A stretch of DNA of 41,396 nucleotides from Glomus cerebriforme (lineage: Eukaryota; Glomeromycota; Glomeromycetes; Glomerales; Glomeraceae): contig QKYT01000097.1 in assembly GCA_003550305.1 (NCBI GenBank), positions 228,552 through 269,947 on the forward strand, in the 5' to 3' direction. The notes under the pieces were generated by a model. That model was given only the letters and a program-made list of their open reading frames with translations. It did no database searches and was not told the origin of the DNA. Positions 11,565 to 24,300 of the stretch are shown here, one piece after another (position 1 is the first letter of the stretch; every line of letters starts with the position of its first letter). Made by a program: the position numbers and the translations under genes.

Positions 11565-12366
11565 AAACAAGTTATTATCCTTTCAATTAATGTTCAATTT
11601 AGTTAAAATAAAATTATTTTGTTGTAATTTATTAATTTATTATCCGTTTGTTTTTTATAGATGTTATTACATCAAAAATCAGAAAATTTTGCATCAATTC
11701 TGTATACGTGGCTTTTTTTTCCGGCTTTTTTATCATCTAACTTGTAGATATACAAAATTTGTTTCTATAATAAAAAATTTTTTTTTACATCAAAATAATA
11801 ATAATCGTAAACTATTGAATTTTTTTTAAGTAATTCATCTTAAAGATTGTAAAAAGACTTTTAATAGATTTTTTATTCTAATCTTAATAATAATAATAAT
11901 AATAATAATAATTTGAATTCTTTTTTAAAAAAAAGTAAAAAAAAAAACTTGATTTTTTTAGTTTGTTTCACCATTTAATTATTATAAAATCAAAAATAAT
12001 GCTTAAGTAATATTTTTATTAATCACTAGTAATTTTATTTACGCTTTTAATAAGCAGGTTTGTTTTGAATTTTAAATTTATTAAATAGTTAAAATATTTA
12101 AAATAGTTATAGAAAGAATATAAATAAGTTAATCTTTTTTTTGTAAATTCACAAAAAATTTATATGCTAAAAAAATTTTAAAAATTTTGGATGATACCAT
12201 ACATTATGAAAAATATTTTTATAATTTAAATGGTAAGACTTAGTTTTACAGTTAAAATAATTGCTTTTTATCACATGAAACATATGATCACTTATTTAGT
12301 TAATTTAAAAATATGAATTTATTATCAATATAAAATAAATATTTATTTATCTTACAAAAGATAATG
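11565..12366. other. intergenic, duplicated elsewhere in the window
   Basis: AT-rich sequence downstream of the F-box gene. It holds a simple TAA/AAT repeat at about 11884-11912. Much of it from 11795 onward matches 6575-7080. No independent gene is supported. Confidence 0.5.
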
Positions 12367-13651
12367 TTATAAACTGAGTTGATCTATTAAAGGAGAACAT
12401 CCAAGTAAAATGGAAGATAATTTATCAGAATCTTCTTTATATGAATGATAATTTACTTGAAGAAATTTAAGATTAGATAAACATAAACCTTCCTCATAAT
12501 AATTTCTTTGTTCATTGTCAATATCATCTCTTATATAATTACAATTAATAAACCTTAATTCTTGTAAATTTTGAAAATACTTTAAATAAAATAAAACATA
12601 ACTATTATAACCAATAATTACAAAATTAAAAATCAAAGTTTTTAATGAATTATGTTGAGTTTCCTTTAAAGATTTTAAAATTTCAATCATACCTTCTTGA
12701 TGAGTACCAAATAATTTAAAATAAATTAAATTATGTTGAGATCTAATTAGCGAAGCTAATTGTTTTGCTTCTTCTAATGTCCTATATTTTTGTTCATCTA
12801 TTGCACGTCCATAATCAGCAAACATATAATATATAACTCTTATGATCATTTTTTGAATATTATGACAAGTTTGTGAAAGTAAAGAAAATATTTCATTTTT
12901 TCTTTCTTTTATGGTAAATACAAGTTCTGTTAAATTGGTAAAACATTTGCTTAATTTCAGGAAAATTTGATTCATAAAATTCATCCATAAATTTATGATA
13001 ATAATTATCATGTCTCATATTTGCTCCATTGAGAGTTAAACATTGATGATTATTATTAATCTTACGAAGATTAAATTCTATATCAAATGAAAATAATTTT
13101 AATTCTATTGAATAAGTAAAAAAGTATTTAAATATGCTTTTAAATGTTAAAGGTGTATAATAATTAAGATTATCAATACTATTTAAATTGAATTTTGAAT
13201 TTAAAAAGTTTAGGAGTGATATTTTGTTATCAGATTTATCCCATTTAATCCAATCTTTAATGGCAGAATATAATTCGTGTAAATCTAATACATTTAAAAA
13301 TTCAAAATAATTAAATAATGTATTTNTACTTTTTGTATCAATAATTCCTTCTTTAACCAATTCATCATTATATTTAATTGAATAATAAGTCATTAATAAA
13401 TTGGCAGCTTGAGATTGTCGTTTCTTTTCTGAAAAATGACAATCATTGATTAATTCAGGGTTTGTATATGGGGAAGAGGTTGGCATTCTACAAGTGTATA
13501 AAAAGTGAAATGGTTGTCTCCATAATAAATACACTGCTTCTCTACACCACTCTCGAGAAACTAATAAACAAGAATAAAGAGATTTTTTATCATCTTTTAA
13601 GTAAGCAATAAGCGAACAAACAACTTCTGGTGGAAATGTTTTTTTGGTCAT
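12367..13651 (-). pseudogene. F-box/LRR-type protein, frameshifted
   Basis: The start is ATG at 13651 (MTKKTFPPEV). Residues about 4-48 are an F-box (FPPEVVCSLIAYL, then KSLYSCLLVSREWC and LLWR), which would bind Skp1 in an SCF ubiquitin ligase. The rest resembles the leucine-rich substrate region of Rhizophagus F-box proteins, with leucine-spaced repeats to the end. Two frames share the product. Frame 1 runs 13651 to about 12960 and frame 2 about 13000 to 12367. They overlap at 12893-13011, and the homologous-looking protein switches frame there. No plausible intron explains the switch. An ambiguous base (13326) lies inside the gene, so a sequencing error is possible. The 3' end is duplicated at 7085-7245. 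Confidence 0.75.
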
Positions 13652-15180
13652 AACAATATTATTATAACTAAATATTATTATTATTTTGTTGGAAATTGTG
13701 AAAATGTGAAAATTTATGTACAATCGGAAATTATACTCCGCATGAATTTACTAATTAAGGAACATAAGTGTACAATAACTACGGATGTATAATGCAATGA
13801 TCACCATATTTTTGTACTTGATATGTTAAAATGGAAATAAATAATTTTGTATCAGTGATAGAAAAAAATTAATGATAATTTGGTGGAGACATTGCAGTGA
13901 TAAATTCTACTAATAAAGAAAAATGAAAAAAACTGGATCGTGATACAAAATCAAGCCGCAGGTATAGTAAATTTCCCTGTGTACCATCTAAAATTGTCAT
14001 GAAATGACCGGCACTAAGAGTGACGCAAATGTTGACTTTTCACAACTGAAAAATTCTGTTCCCAGAATAGGTCATTTAAGCAACTTGCGGTACAGTCTCA
14101 ATCCTTGCAATTCTTCTAATTTTTAACATCAAAATCTATATAAAATATATATATGTATGAAACAAACATTCCACTAATAATTGTTTAACGGATCATTAGA
14201 TAATTTTGTTATACTGTACATACGCAATAGTAGTTTTTTATTTCTCATGACCATACAAAACTCACTTTCCTTATCACTCCTTGAGATTTGCAATTATTCT
14301 CCATACATTCTAACATTAGAATCATAAGAATTCTATTCATTATATTCATTTTGATCTTTTGATTACTGTTCATTCTGTTGAGATTGATGGTGGCATTGTA
14401 ACCGAAGGCGGATATACAGTAAGTAATTAACTCTTTCTTTTTTCTTAACGTGATGAAATGATTACTATTTATCAATTTTCATAATGACATAATTAACATG
14501 AAAGATCTAAATGAAATGACCATAATTAAACTATAAAACTTTATAGTAATCAGTTTAAACTTGTCAGCTTCTGTTAGCGTGGCTAAGAATCCAAATTTTT
14601 TTTAAAAAAAGTTCATTTCCAAGTAATACTAGTAATACTGTATATACTGTATGTAATTTATTGGAAATATCATAAATAAGATATTGGGTTAAAAAAAGAC
14701 TGACGTGACGCAGTGGTAGATCACAAGATAAAATCTACATTTAATTTCACTTGTACGATCATGTCACGTTCATTATATATAGAGAAATTTAATTTGTTTT
14801 ACTATTAATTGGATATACTATAAGCAATGTCATTTTGAAAACTCTCTTTAGGTGTTAATAATGGAAATGATAATAATGTAGAAAAACTTAAATTTTCCAT
14901 TTATTTAATAAATACAAATTATGGTAAAATCTGAAATAATATAATAATATAGTAAATGTGAATGTTTCATTTAACTATAATTTCAAGTGCTATTAATCTT
15001 GATAACTTAGCCTGCGGTAAAAAATAAATAAATAAATAAAATAAAAAATAAATTTCAAATCATTTAAAATCATCTTGTGAATTGATATTAAGTTGAGTAA
15101 AATCAATAGATTCTATAGATTCTATAAAATAAAAATAATTAAACAAATATTACAATATTTTAAATCACGATAAAATAGTT
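13652..15180. other. intergenic, no supported gene
   Basis: About 1.5 kb between the F-box and kinase genes. 13920-14110 is slightly less AT-rich and may be a relic. A short plus-strand open stretch at about 14310-14415 has no start codon and no recognised family. The TACTGTA/TACAGTA motif recurs at about 14214, 14406 and 14638-14652. Confidence 0.4.
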
Positions 15181-16577
15181 TTAATTACCTGAAAATTTTA
15201 CTTCGACATTTGCATTTTTTGGTTCAGGTAAATTATTAAAATTCAATAGTCTACTTGTATAAATAGCTTGAGGATGTGTAATATATGTAAGTTCAGCATT
15301 ATCATCTGATTTCGTAAAAGATGGTTGTTTTTCATTAAATTCATCTATTTCTTTAATTTGTTTGTAAATTTCACTATTCTCATTCTTTCGATAAAAATCA
15401 TCACACCATTTATCAATTGTTACATATAAATCTTCAGCGGTTGGTCTTTTTGATGGATCTGCATCTACACATTGTTTAGCTAAATCATCTAATAATTGAG
15501 GGACTTTAATATTAAATCTTGGTCTAAATCCATTGCAGATTTTTATTGCTAAAAACTCTTCATGAGCCAAATCATAATAAGGGGGTAATCCATTAAATAC
15601 TTCATACATAAGAATTCCAAAGCTGTAAACATCACTTTTTTGTGTATAATTTTTTCCTCTTAAAACTTCAGGAGCTACATATGGTAATACTCCATATACT
15701 TTTTTACTGTGATTTTCCGATTTTTCATTTGCTGGTTTACTTAACCCTAAATCAGTAATACTTAAATAAGGATTTTTATTATACGAAGTATTTAATATAT
15801 TACCACTATGAAAATCCTGATGAGTTAATCCCTCTTTATGAATATCCCTAAGACCACGTGAAATATTTCCTAGAGCTCGAAATTTATCATACTGGCTAAA
15901 TGATTTGAAATCTCTGTTTAACCTTTGTCTTAAATTACCATTTTCTGCATACTCCATTACCATCATAAAATCATTTGTTTTAGGATCTTTAGTAATGCCA
16001 TAAATTTTAATAATATCTAGTGAATTATTCACTTTCAAATGTAAATTGATCTAATAATCATAATAATCAGTTAGTTTCCATTTTAAAATATTGAAGTATT
16101 AAAAATATTATTTACCTCATTTAAAAATTCAATTGTTATATCTTTTGAATTATTTAAACTTTTTAGAGCAACAGTCATATTATTATCCCCCCATTTGGCT
16201 TTATATATTGTTCCAAAACCTCCCTTTGTAATATATTCGATATTTTCAAATTTATTATATTCAATCCATTCTAATATTTCCCGTTTAGTTCTTGCATTAA
16301 GCTGAGATTCTTGTATTAATTTATCAACGTCAGAATTTTCACTGGTCCAATTTTTGAAATTTTGATGATAATGTTTAGCTTTACATGATTGACACCAATA
16401 ACCATTAGTTTTAGGTTGTTTGCATTTTCTACATAAATCATACAATTTATAACGTTCTTTTAATTCTTCATTTAATATTAATTTATCAATTAAAAATTTT
16501 TGTTCTTCAGATAAATTATAACAATTAAAATCTTTTATTTGTTCAAATATATCGTCACTGAGATATTTTTGCTCCAT
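15181..16577 (-). CDS. TKL-like protein kinase with N-terminal Cys4 ribbon, 443 aa
   Basis: Exons 16577-16116 and 16050-15181 join in phase 0 across a GT-AG intron and restore a continuous kinase (FLNE / INLHLKVNNSLDI). Residues 49-65 form C-x2-C-x9-C-x2-C, a probable zinc ribbon. The kinase domain spans about 112-375: glycine loop GGFG (119-122), VALK lysine K139, alpha-C Glu in FLNE (E154), catalytic loop HQDFHSGN (231-238, Asp233 kept, Arg of HRD replaced by Gln), DLG (254-256) in place of DFG, APE (280-282), SDVYSFG, and RPTAEDL near the end. Catalytic residues are present, so activity is plausible. Proteins of this layout are a large expanded family in Rhizophagus, probably signalling kinases. 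The substrate is unknown. Confidence 0.88.
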
Positions 16578-17741
16578 AATGTTACAAAATTAGGATATTT
16601 TACAGAATACAGAGCTAAGTCTACTAAAGGATTTTAATATTGTTAAAAAATTTTAAAGTCCCAAATATTCTTTTTTTTAAATAATAATGTGAATTATTTA
16701 AATAATTTATGCAGTGAAACAATTAATTGTATTACAACTTTGTGTAAACTTTTTTGAGAATACTTTTGTTTTTAGTTTTGAAAATTTTTTTGATTTCTAA
16801 TCTAATTACAGAGATGGATTGACTTCTAATAAAAGTAACTAAACCTGCGATATCTAATATAAAAAAAATTCGACTTTTTCTTTTATACTAGATGATTTTG
16901 AAATGTCACATGACGTAGCGATTAAGTTTGTGTAACAATATTAATCAGACATATTTACATTTTTCGGAATTAACAATTACGGCAATTACGACAATTACGG
17001 CATTACGGTATAAGCTCCATATGCCGTAATTTAATTTCATGTATAGGTAAACCACCATCCTATGGAACTATAGAAATTAATTTTAAAAAATCTTGACTTC
17101 TTAGAAATATGATCAAGAGAAGCATGAACTACTGAATTGATTTAATGAATTTTTTTTTATTAACGTGATTTTGGCGATGGATTGATTACATTAACTATAT
17201 CAAGGTCAGTGTGCACCAGTCATGTTATTTGATTTTCCATTTTAATTAGTGATTTTTTACCATTTGACTGCGTTAAAGTTAATATTTCATTGATCGATTT
17301 TCTACCACGATACAAGATGATGGTTTTTACTAAATCTCGTTGATTCGTTGATAATATTTTCCGCTGAATATACTGTATATCGGATGCCTTTGTATCAATA
17401 AAAGATAATTTAGAAATATATATTTACAGTAACAGATAAATAGAATAAATAGTACTATAAAGGTGCGGTATAAAGAAAAGCTCTATGTAGTGTTTATATA
17501 ATGTAAAGTAAATGTCATTATTTTACTATATTTATTTAACTTTGAGACAAATCAAAAAATTTAAATTTATTTATTTATACAGATTTTTTTATCTATCATT
17601 GTTATTTGATATTTAAACTTTCTTCTTTATATATTGTATCTAGGTATAAAAACTGAATAAAATAATATGTCATATATATAATGTTGATTTTAAATAGTGA
17701 ATTTAACTTAATAATACAATGTATACAATGTCGATCTTAAA
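16578..17741. other. intergenic; kinase promoter side and NHX 3' side
   Basis: Contains a run of ATTACGG-type units (about 16975-17008) and an 11-bp perfect inverted repeat, AATTACGGCAT at 16993-17003 and ATGCCGTAATT at 17021-17031. No gene was seen. Confidence 0.45.
16993..17031. repeat. 11-bp inverted repeat with 17-base loop
   Basis: AATTACGGCAT is followed, 17 bases later, by its exact reverse complement ATGCCGTAATT. The site lies about 420 bp upstream of the kinase start. It may be a protein-binding palindrome or a repeat relic; no role is shown. Confidence 0.5.
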
Positions 17742-20035
17742 TTAATTATTAGAACTAATTGTTGAAGAACTTGTAGGAATATTTTCTGAACTTTGATTAC
17801 CAGAATCTAAATTTGAATCATTAATTGTAATAACATTTGCACACGTGTCATTACTATCACTTTTAGGATCATCAATGTTTTCATTAATATTATTATTATT
17901 AACTGATTTGTTCATTATTACGAGCCCAAAATTTTCAACATGATCATCTTCATTATGATGTGTAGGAACATATTGTTGTTCTTTTTGAAGCGTAAAAAAT
18001 GGTTTTAAAAATCGATTATCGAATGAAATAAACCAATGTTTTTGATTAGGTTCATTAGTTGTAATATTATTTAATCGTGCCCTTATATCAGATTCATTAT
18101 CATTTTCTCCATCATCTATATCTGTTTTAATCTCCAAAATTTCCAACATTTTGTTGGTTGTAGATCCAAAGACTATAACACTAATTACAACAACAACAAG
18201 AATCGTTGTTAACATTGCATTTGCATTTCCACCTTTAAGTCCTGCTGATAATGCAAACGTGACAGCTCCACGTACTATAAAAAAAAAATAGATCAAATAT
18301 TTCATTTAACTATTTGAAGTATATTAATTACAAAAATTATTTCAAATACCTGTCCAGAAAAGCATGATGGAATGTTCTCGTGGAATTGAATCGTTTCCAT
18401 TTCGATATTTTGACACAGCATTCATTAAATATGATAAAGGAAATATTGCAAAATATCGTCCAAGGCATATAAATATCTGTAGATATCAATTAAAATAAGT
18501 AATGATTTTTTTCACATACGTTAAAAAATAAATAATTAATTAATTAATTTCTTACCGCTGTAAAGAATATAAAGAATGGTTTATATTCAAGATCAGTTTT
18601 AGTGAATAATGTTAATCCTAAATAAATAAAAATAAATTTTTCCGAGAGTTTTGCTAATACATGAAACATATATTTCGTCGTTCGTTTAGTTTTCAATGAC
18701 ATATTATCAAAAGCATAATGCTTTAGAATAATACCACAAAATAATAATGATACGACCCCTATTTACATATGGTTTAAAAGTCATTTAAATAAAGTGATTT
18801 TGCTAATGACAAATTAAATTATTATTAATAATTATTACCAGTTGAATGAAGTCCATTTGATAATAAATAAGAAGAATATGCCATCAACGCAATTATGCAT
18901 GACTCTAACGAAGAATACTGACGTAATTGTGAATACTTTAACATGTATATAATTTGAATTAAGGATTTAATTTACAATCTTTTAAATAAAATAATAATTT
19001 TCTTAATGAAATTATATTAAAGGATATCAATGCACACAAAAGTCCAACGAGGACTCCAATCGATAATGATGCTCCAAATTTGAGTATCAAGGATAAAATC
19101 GCGTGAGAAATATTTGAAGCATGAAATTCTTGATCACGATATTGTTTTAATGTTCTGAATTTTTTAAAATAAAATAGAATAAATTAGTAAAAATTGTATA
19201 AGTAAAATTTTATTTGGCATTAAGTACCTACTCATAAAGTACAATTGATACTGCATTATTCAACATAGTTTCTCCGAAAATAATTGAATATAAATTTGAA
19301 TCAACTTTTAATGTTCGAAATATTGTAAGCACTGCTACCGAATCTGTTGCCGAAAGAATTGATCCAAATATCATCGAATCAAGTAAGGATAGTGAAAGTG
19401 AATCAATTTCTAACAATGCCAATATTCTAACAAGAATTCTAGGAAGGACATCATAATTAAAATCTGATAAATACTTGTACATTATACAAAGTGATAATAA
19501 TAATTATATAATTAGTAGATAGATACCCAATGACCAATGTCGACATAAGGGTTCCCACAAATGCAAATAAAAAGATTGTTCCGAAATTTCTAAAAAATTT
19601 TTCCTATGATTGATTTGATCATATAAATTAAAATAATTATTTTTTTTAAATAAATGAAAAAAAAACAGAAATTAATCCATACCTTTTGCATCTCATAACC
19701 AGAATTCAAAATAATTGGAGGTAACAGAAGATTGAAGAAATATGTATAATTAAAAGAAACCATGTCTTGAATCATTGAAGCTGGCGAAATTCTGATGATT
19801 AATCCAACGATCATTCCTATAAAACGAATAATAAACATTAGATTTTACATGTAAAATAAACGATACGTAAAAATTTTACTTTACCTGCAAATATTGATAC
19901 AACAGTCTCATTTATAACTTTGATATGTTTTAAATGTAAACAATAATTTGTCCATAATATACCAATCAACAAAAATATTTGAATTAATAAAGCCCAACTT
20001 GAATAAAGTTCTTCCTCTTCAGCATTAGGTGCCAT
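17742..20035 (-). CDS. endosomal-type Na+/H+ exchanger (NHX/NHE6-9 class), 9 exons, 554 aa
   Basis: Exons: 20035-19885, 19816-19683, 19603-19527, 19438-19232, 19154-19028, 18944-18839, 18758-18556, 18476-18350, 18274-17742. All phases match. Seven introns are GT-AG with normal donors and acceptors. Intron 5 (19027-18945) fits only as an AT-AC U12-type intron. The product has the family blocks: LLPPIILNSGYEM, FGTIFLFAFVGTLMSTL, LLDSMIFGS, SLESC with AYSSYLLSNG, KHYAFDNMSLKTKRTTKYMF, LSEKFIFIYLGL and RGAVTFALS, then a hydrophilic tail of about 140 residues rich in Asn/Ser/Asp. Such carriers swap Na+ or K+ for H+ in endosome, Golgi or vacuole membranes. Two hallmark sites are altered: ATDP reads ATDS (S154), and the ND pair of LND-AV reads NN (N181-N182). 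Exchange may therefore be lost or changed. Confidence 0.9.
18945..19027 (-). other. U12-type (minor) AT-AC intron in the NHX gene
   Basis: The intron begins ATATCCTTT, the consensus 5' splice site of U12-type introns. It contains ATCCTTAAT, one mismatch from the U12 branch consensus TTCCTTRAY, and ends in AC 14 bases after the branch A. Splicing there joins LLCAL to MLKYSQLRQ in phase 0, the exact alignment expected for the family. No GT-AG choice nearby keeps the frame and the conserved block. Length is 83 nt. Confidence 0.85.
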
Positions 20036-21383
20036 TAAAACACTACATTATAAATAAAATAATTGTTCGTGAAATTGGTATTGTAAAGAATTTTGGAAAT
20101 CGTACTCACAGTCATATAGCTATAAGATACTGACGTTTTATAATATTATAATTTATAATACTGTGATTAAAGGGAATTAAATAAATTTTAATAAAAATTG
20201 AACGCATTTTGAAAGGTTTATTGCTTAAAGACATTGTAAATGAATTTTTAATTTGAGACATTGGTTTGTGCTACTCAATTTGACAAATAAGATTAATTAT
20301 CTGAGGACAAAGATTTTTCAAAATAAATAAATTGTTTACGATTTTCTAGATTATTTCCATAAATAAAGTTATGGTCCGTGAGGCTTATGATCATATGAAA
20401 GATAAAGCCTCAAAGTATTATCTGCTTAATCCATATCGGCATATCCGAATGTTTTCACTTTAAAGGTTGAAAGGTAAAGCAACTAAACTATTTTGACAGT
20501 AAAATATGGTTGATCTAATTTTTACTTGAAAAAAAAACTATTGCGGGCGTAAACAAGTGCAATATCTTTTATTTTTCTTGATAAATTAATTGGCCGGCAA
20601 AAAGTTTAGAAGGGATTTTCGTTTAGTAACTTTCATTTAAGGAAAATGTAAAGATCAAACAGAAACTTTTTTTTTTTTAAAAAAAAAAATACGATAATGA
20701 TAACAGATTAGGGAATTTATTATCATAATGGAAAATGGAACAAAAAAAAACCTGTATGTGACACATGATGATCTATAAGATCACAAATCACGGAATTTTT
20801 TTTTATTTCAGATCGTTTTTGATTTCCCAATCGTTTAGACAAAAAATCAAAAATTGAATATTTAAAAGGGCAAGTATTTTTATTTTATCTTTTAAACCAA
20901 AGGAATATCAATAAATGAAAGAATATAAAATTTAATTGGTCATTAAAGCAAATTCCAAACAAGTTACAAATCAACATAAAAAATATTTGTAAAAATTGAA
21001 TTATTTGCAATAATAAATTTCATTAACTCTGCTGTTTGAGGCGCTTCTTTATTTAATTTATAAAATGCATTGTAGCGTTATAGGTATGCAGAGTACATTC
21101 AAATCATTAACAACAATAGTTTTGATAAGAAAATTAATTTAATCGAGAATCATGTAAACTTTTTTGTACATTTACTAACCTAATAATTTTTTTTCCTTAA
21201 TTTAGATCTTTTTAATTTTGATTTATATAAATTTTTGAAGATTAAATAGACTTCTTTTATTAATGTGTATTTATAATCAATACCTTAATAAAAAATATTT
21301 TCTTTAACAAACCTTCAATTGTTTTAAGTGGTTTACAGAAATATTTCAAATTTCTAAGAATACTTTGAAAAATTTAAAAAATT
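20036..21383. other. divergent promoter region between NHX and DPH6
   Basis: About 1.35 kb separates the two divergent start codons. It holds a perfect T12A11 tract at 20667-20689 and no supported gene. Confidence 0.5.
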
Positions 21384-24300
21384 ATGAAAGTGGTTGCATT
21401 AATCAGTGGAGGAAAAGACAGTTGTTATAATATGATGCATTGTGTTGCAAATGGACATCAGATTGTAGCGTTAGCTAACTTAAAACCACAATCAAAATCC
21501 GAGAAAGGTTTGAATTTTATTTATGACTCAATTATTTTTTTCGTTGATCATCCTTATCAATTTATTTCGATTTCTGGAACCTTTTTGGATAGAATAGATG
21601 AGCTTGATAGTTTTCTCTATCAAACTGTTGGTCACGACGCAATTGAATATTATGCTGAATGCATAAATATTCCTCTATATCGTCGTGAGATTATGGGCAG
21701 TTCTTTAGTTCAAGATGCAGATTATCAACAAACTTTGGGCGATGAGACTGAAGACCTATATCAATTATTAAAACAAGTGAAGGTTGTTTGTTTAAACTTG
21801 TTTTCGATCTACTTATATTCGTTAATACTAATTTATTCTTAATAGGAAGAACATCCTGACATTCAAGCTGTTTCTGTTGGCGCAATTTTATCAAATTATC
21901 AACGTGTTCGTGTTGAACATATGTAATGTTGATTTTTTTTTTTACTCTTTTAGATTTCCCAAATTTATGCTTATACTTTATACATAACGTTATATAGATG
22001 TAATCGTCTTGGACTGACATCACTTGCATATCTTTGGCGAAGAAATCAGAAAGAACTATTAATTGAAATGATTAATGCTGGAATAAATGCAATTTTAATT
22101 AAGGTAGCTGCGATAGGTACAGTAAATAAATTTAGTCATTTGAAATTAATTTGTAATTTATAATTTTTTAAAATATATTTCTGATAACAGGACTTAAACC
22201 TACGCATCTTGGTAAATCAATTGAACAATTATATCCATATTTATGTGAACTGGTTAGTCTAATACCATGTTCTTTGATTTTATTTACGAAATTTTTATAC
22301 TCTAATTCTTTTTTTTTTTTTTTTTTACAAAATAGAACGAAAAGTATGATGTACATATTTGTGGTGAAGGTGGTGAATATGAAACATTTACTTTAGATTG
22401 TCCTTTATTTGTTAAACGACTTGCAGTGTAAGATTTGCTTATAATGCATACATTATTAAAAGAAACTTTCTTTAAAAATTGTCTAATTTATGGCATTTTG
22501 TTTAGTGAGGATATGGAAACGGTTGTACATTCTGATGATGCGTTTGCTACAGTTGCATATCTTCGTCTCAAACGTTTGATTGTGAAAGAAAAACAAGCTA
22601 ACGAAATTATATCAAATCCAATTATTGTGATTCCATCATGGAAAGATGATATTGAAGATTTGATGACATCAATTTCACAATTGGTAAGATATTTTTTTTT
22701 TTCCTTTTTTTTTTGTTTGTTTGTTTGTTTAACATTTTTAAGTTTCGTATCTTATTTGTTTATATAGAAATTGGACAATAATGTAACAAATTATGCTACA
22801 ACGATAATTGAAATTGATAGTTTGAATGAAGATTTATCATCAGAGGAGCGCTTCGGTATATAATAATGTAATTTGATATGTGAAAAGTTTCAGTTTATTT
22901 CATCAAATATTCTTTTTTCTTTAATTAGATTTATTTTCTTCATATAAGAATCCCCCTTACTATTATATATCTGGAACAACTGCTTATAATTATTTACAAG
23001 AATCTCAACAATTTGAATCAATCGAGGAAGAAACTCAAACATGCATGTTAAATCTTCAAGGCATTTAGACACAATTTAATATTCATATTGTTTTATTTCG
23101 TTGTTTTTTTTTTACAATCTTTTAAAATAAATACTTTTTTACTTAGAAAGGTTGCATGAATTAGATCTAAGTTGGTCTGATGTTGTAAATATGAATGTAT
23201 TTATCAAAAATATGGATGAATTCGGAAGAATGAACGCGATTTACAAGAAATTCTTTAATATTAATCCACCCACAAGGTAAATACTTTGTATTTAAGCTTA
23301 TTGTGTTGAATTGTTAACATGTTTTTTCGATTATTATAGGGCATGCGTAGGTAGTAATTTACCATCTCAGACTAAAATTCAAATAGATTTGATGGCGATA
23401 AAGCTTAAGTCTAATGACGAAACTTCTGAACCAAGGAAAACTATGCATGTTCAAAGTATGTCTTATTGGGCACCAGCGAATATTGGACCATATTCCCAAG
23501 CCACGATCGTAAGTTTATATACTTAATACAATTTATTTTCGTGATACAATAGTAATCCCCCTTTTTTTATTTTTACAGATAAAAAGTCATGCATTTATTG
23601 CAGGACAAATTGGACTTATACCATCATCACTTGAATTTCCATTACCTCAAACACATGAAACTCAAACTTTTCTGTCATTAAGAAATTTAGAAAACGTTAC
23701 TTCAGTCTTAGGATTAAATGTGAAACAGAGAACAACGATGTGTATTTGTTTTGTTGATAATGAGAATTTATTTTCATTTGTCCAGAATGCGTGGAAAATT
23801 TTCTGCAGACAACATAACGAAAATTCTAAAGTATATTTTATAATTAAAGTTATTCTTTGTTCTTTTTTTCAAATAGAAAAAAGATTTATATTGTAATTAA
23901 TTATTTCGTAGAATTTTATGGGACCGGTTCTTTTTCTTTCTGTCCCGTCACTTCCTCGCAGAGGTAAAGTTGAATGGCAGGTTTTAATACATGATGAAAC
24001 AACGAACGATGAGAACCCTTTAATGGAACCTAAAATTTGGCAAGGTATGGTGATTATTTATTAACATAAAACTTTTAAGTAGATATTAATAACACATTTT
24101 TTATATATCAGATTCCTTAGATTCTATAAATTCAATGGATATAAAGATAACAACATTTTTTTTGAGCCCGATATTAAGTAGTGCAATCACGATTAAAGTT
24201 AAAGAAAGTAAGTTTTATTTGCACATTTTTTTCTTTTTTATAGAGTTTATAATTTATTTTAATAATTATTGTTTGTAGGTATAACTTTATCCAAATTATT

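Noticed and set aside
14245..14475. Minus-strand 76-codon frame
   Set aside because: No domain, Met/Asn/Ile-rich, and no supporting splice or neighbour evidence.
14700..14780. Possible tRNA near CAGTGGTAGATCACAAG
   Set aside because: No matching acceptor stem or T-arm could be folded by eye.
18945..19027. Ordinary GT-AG introns for NHX intron 5 (donors at TGTGTG or GATTGTAAAT)
   Set aside because: They give wrong phases or stops and destroy the CAL-LKYSQLRQ block; the AT-AC choice fits exactly.
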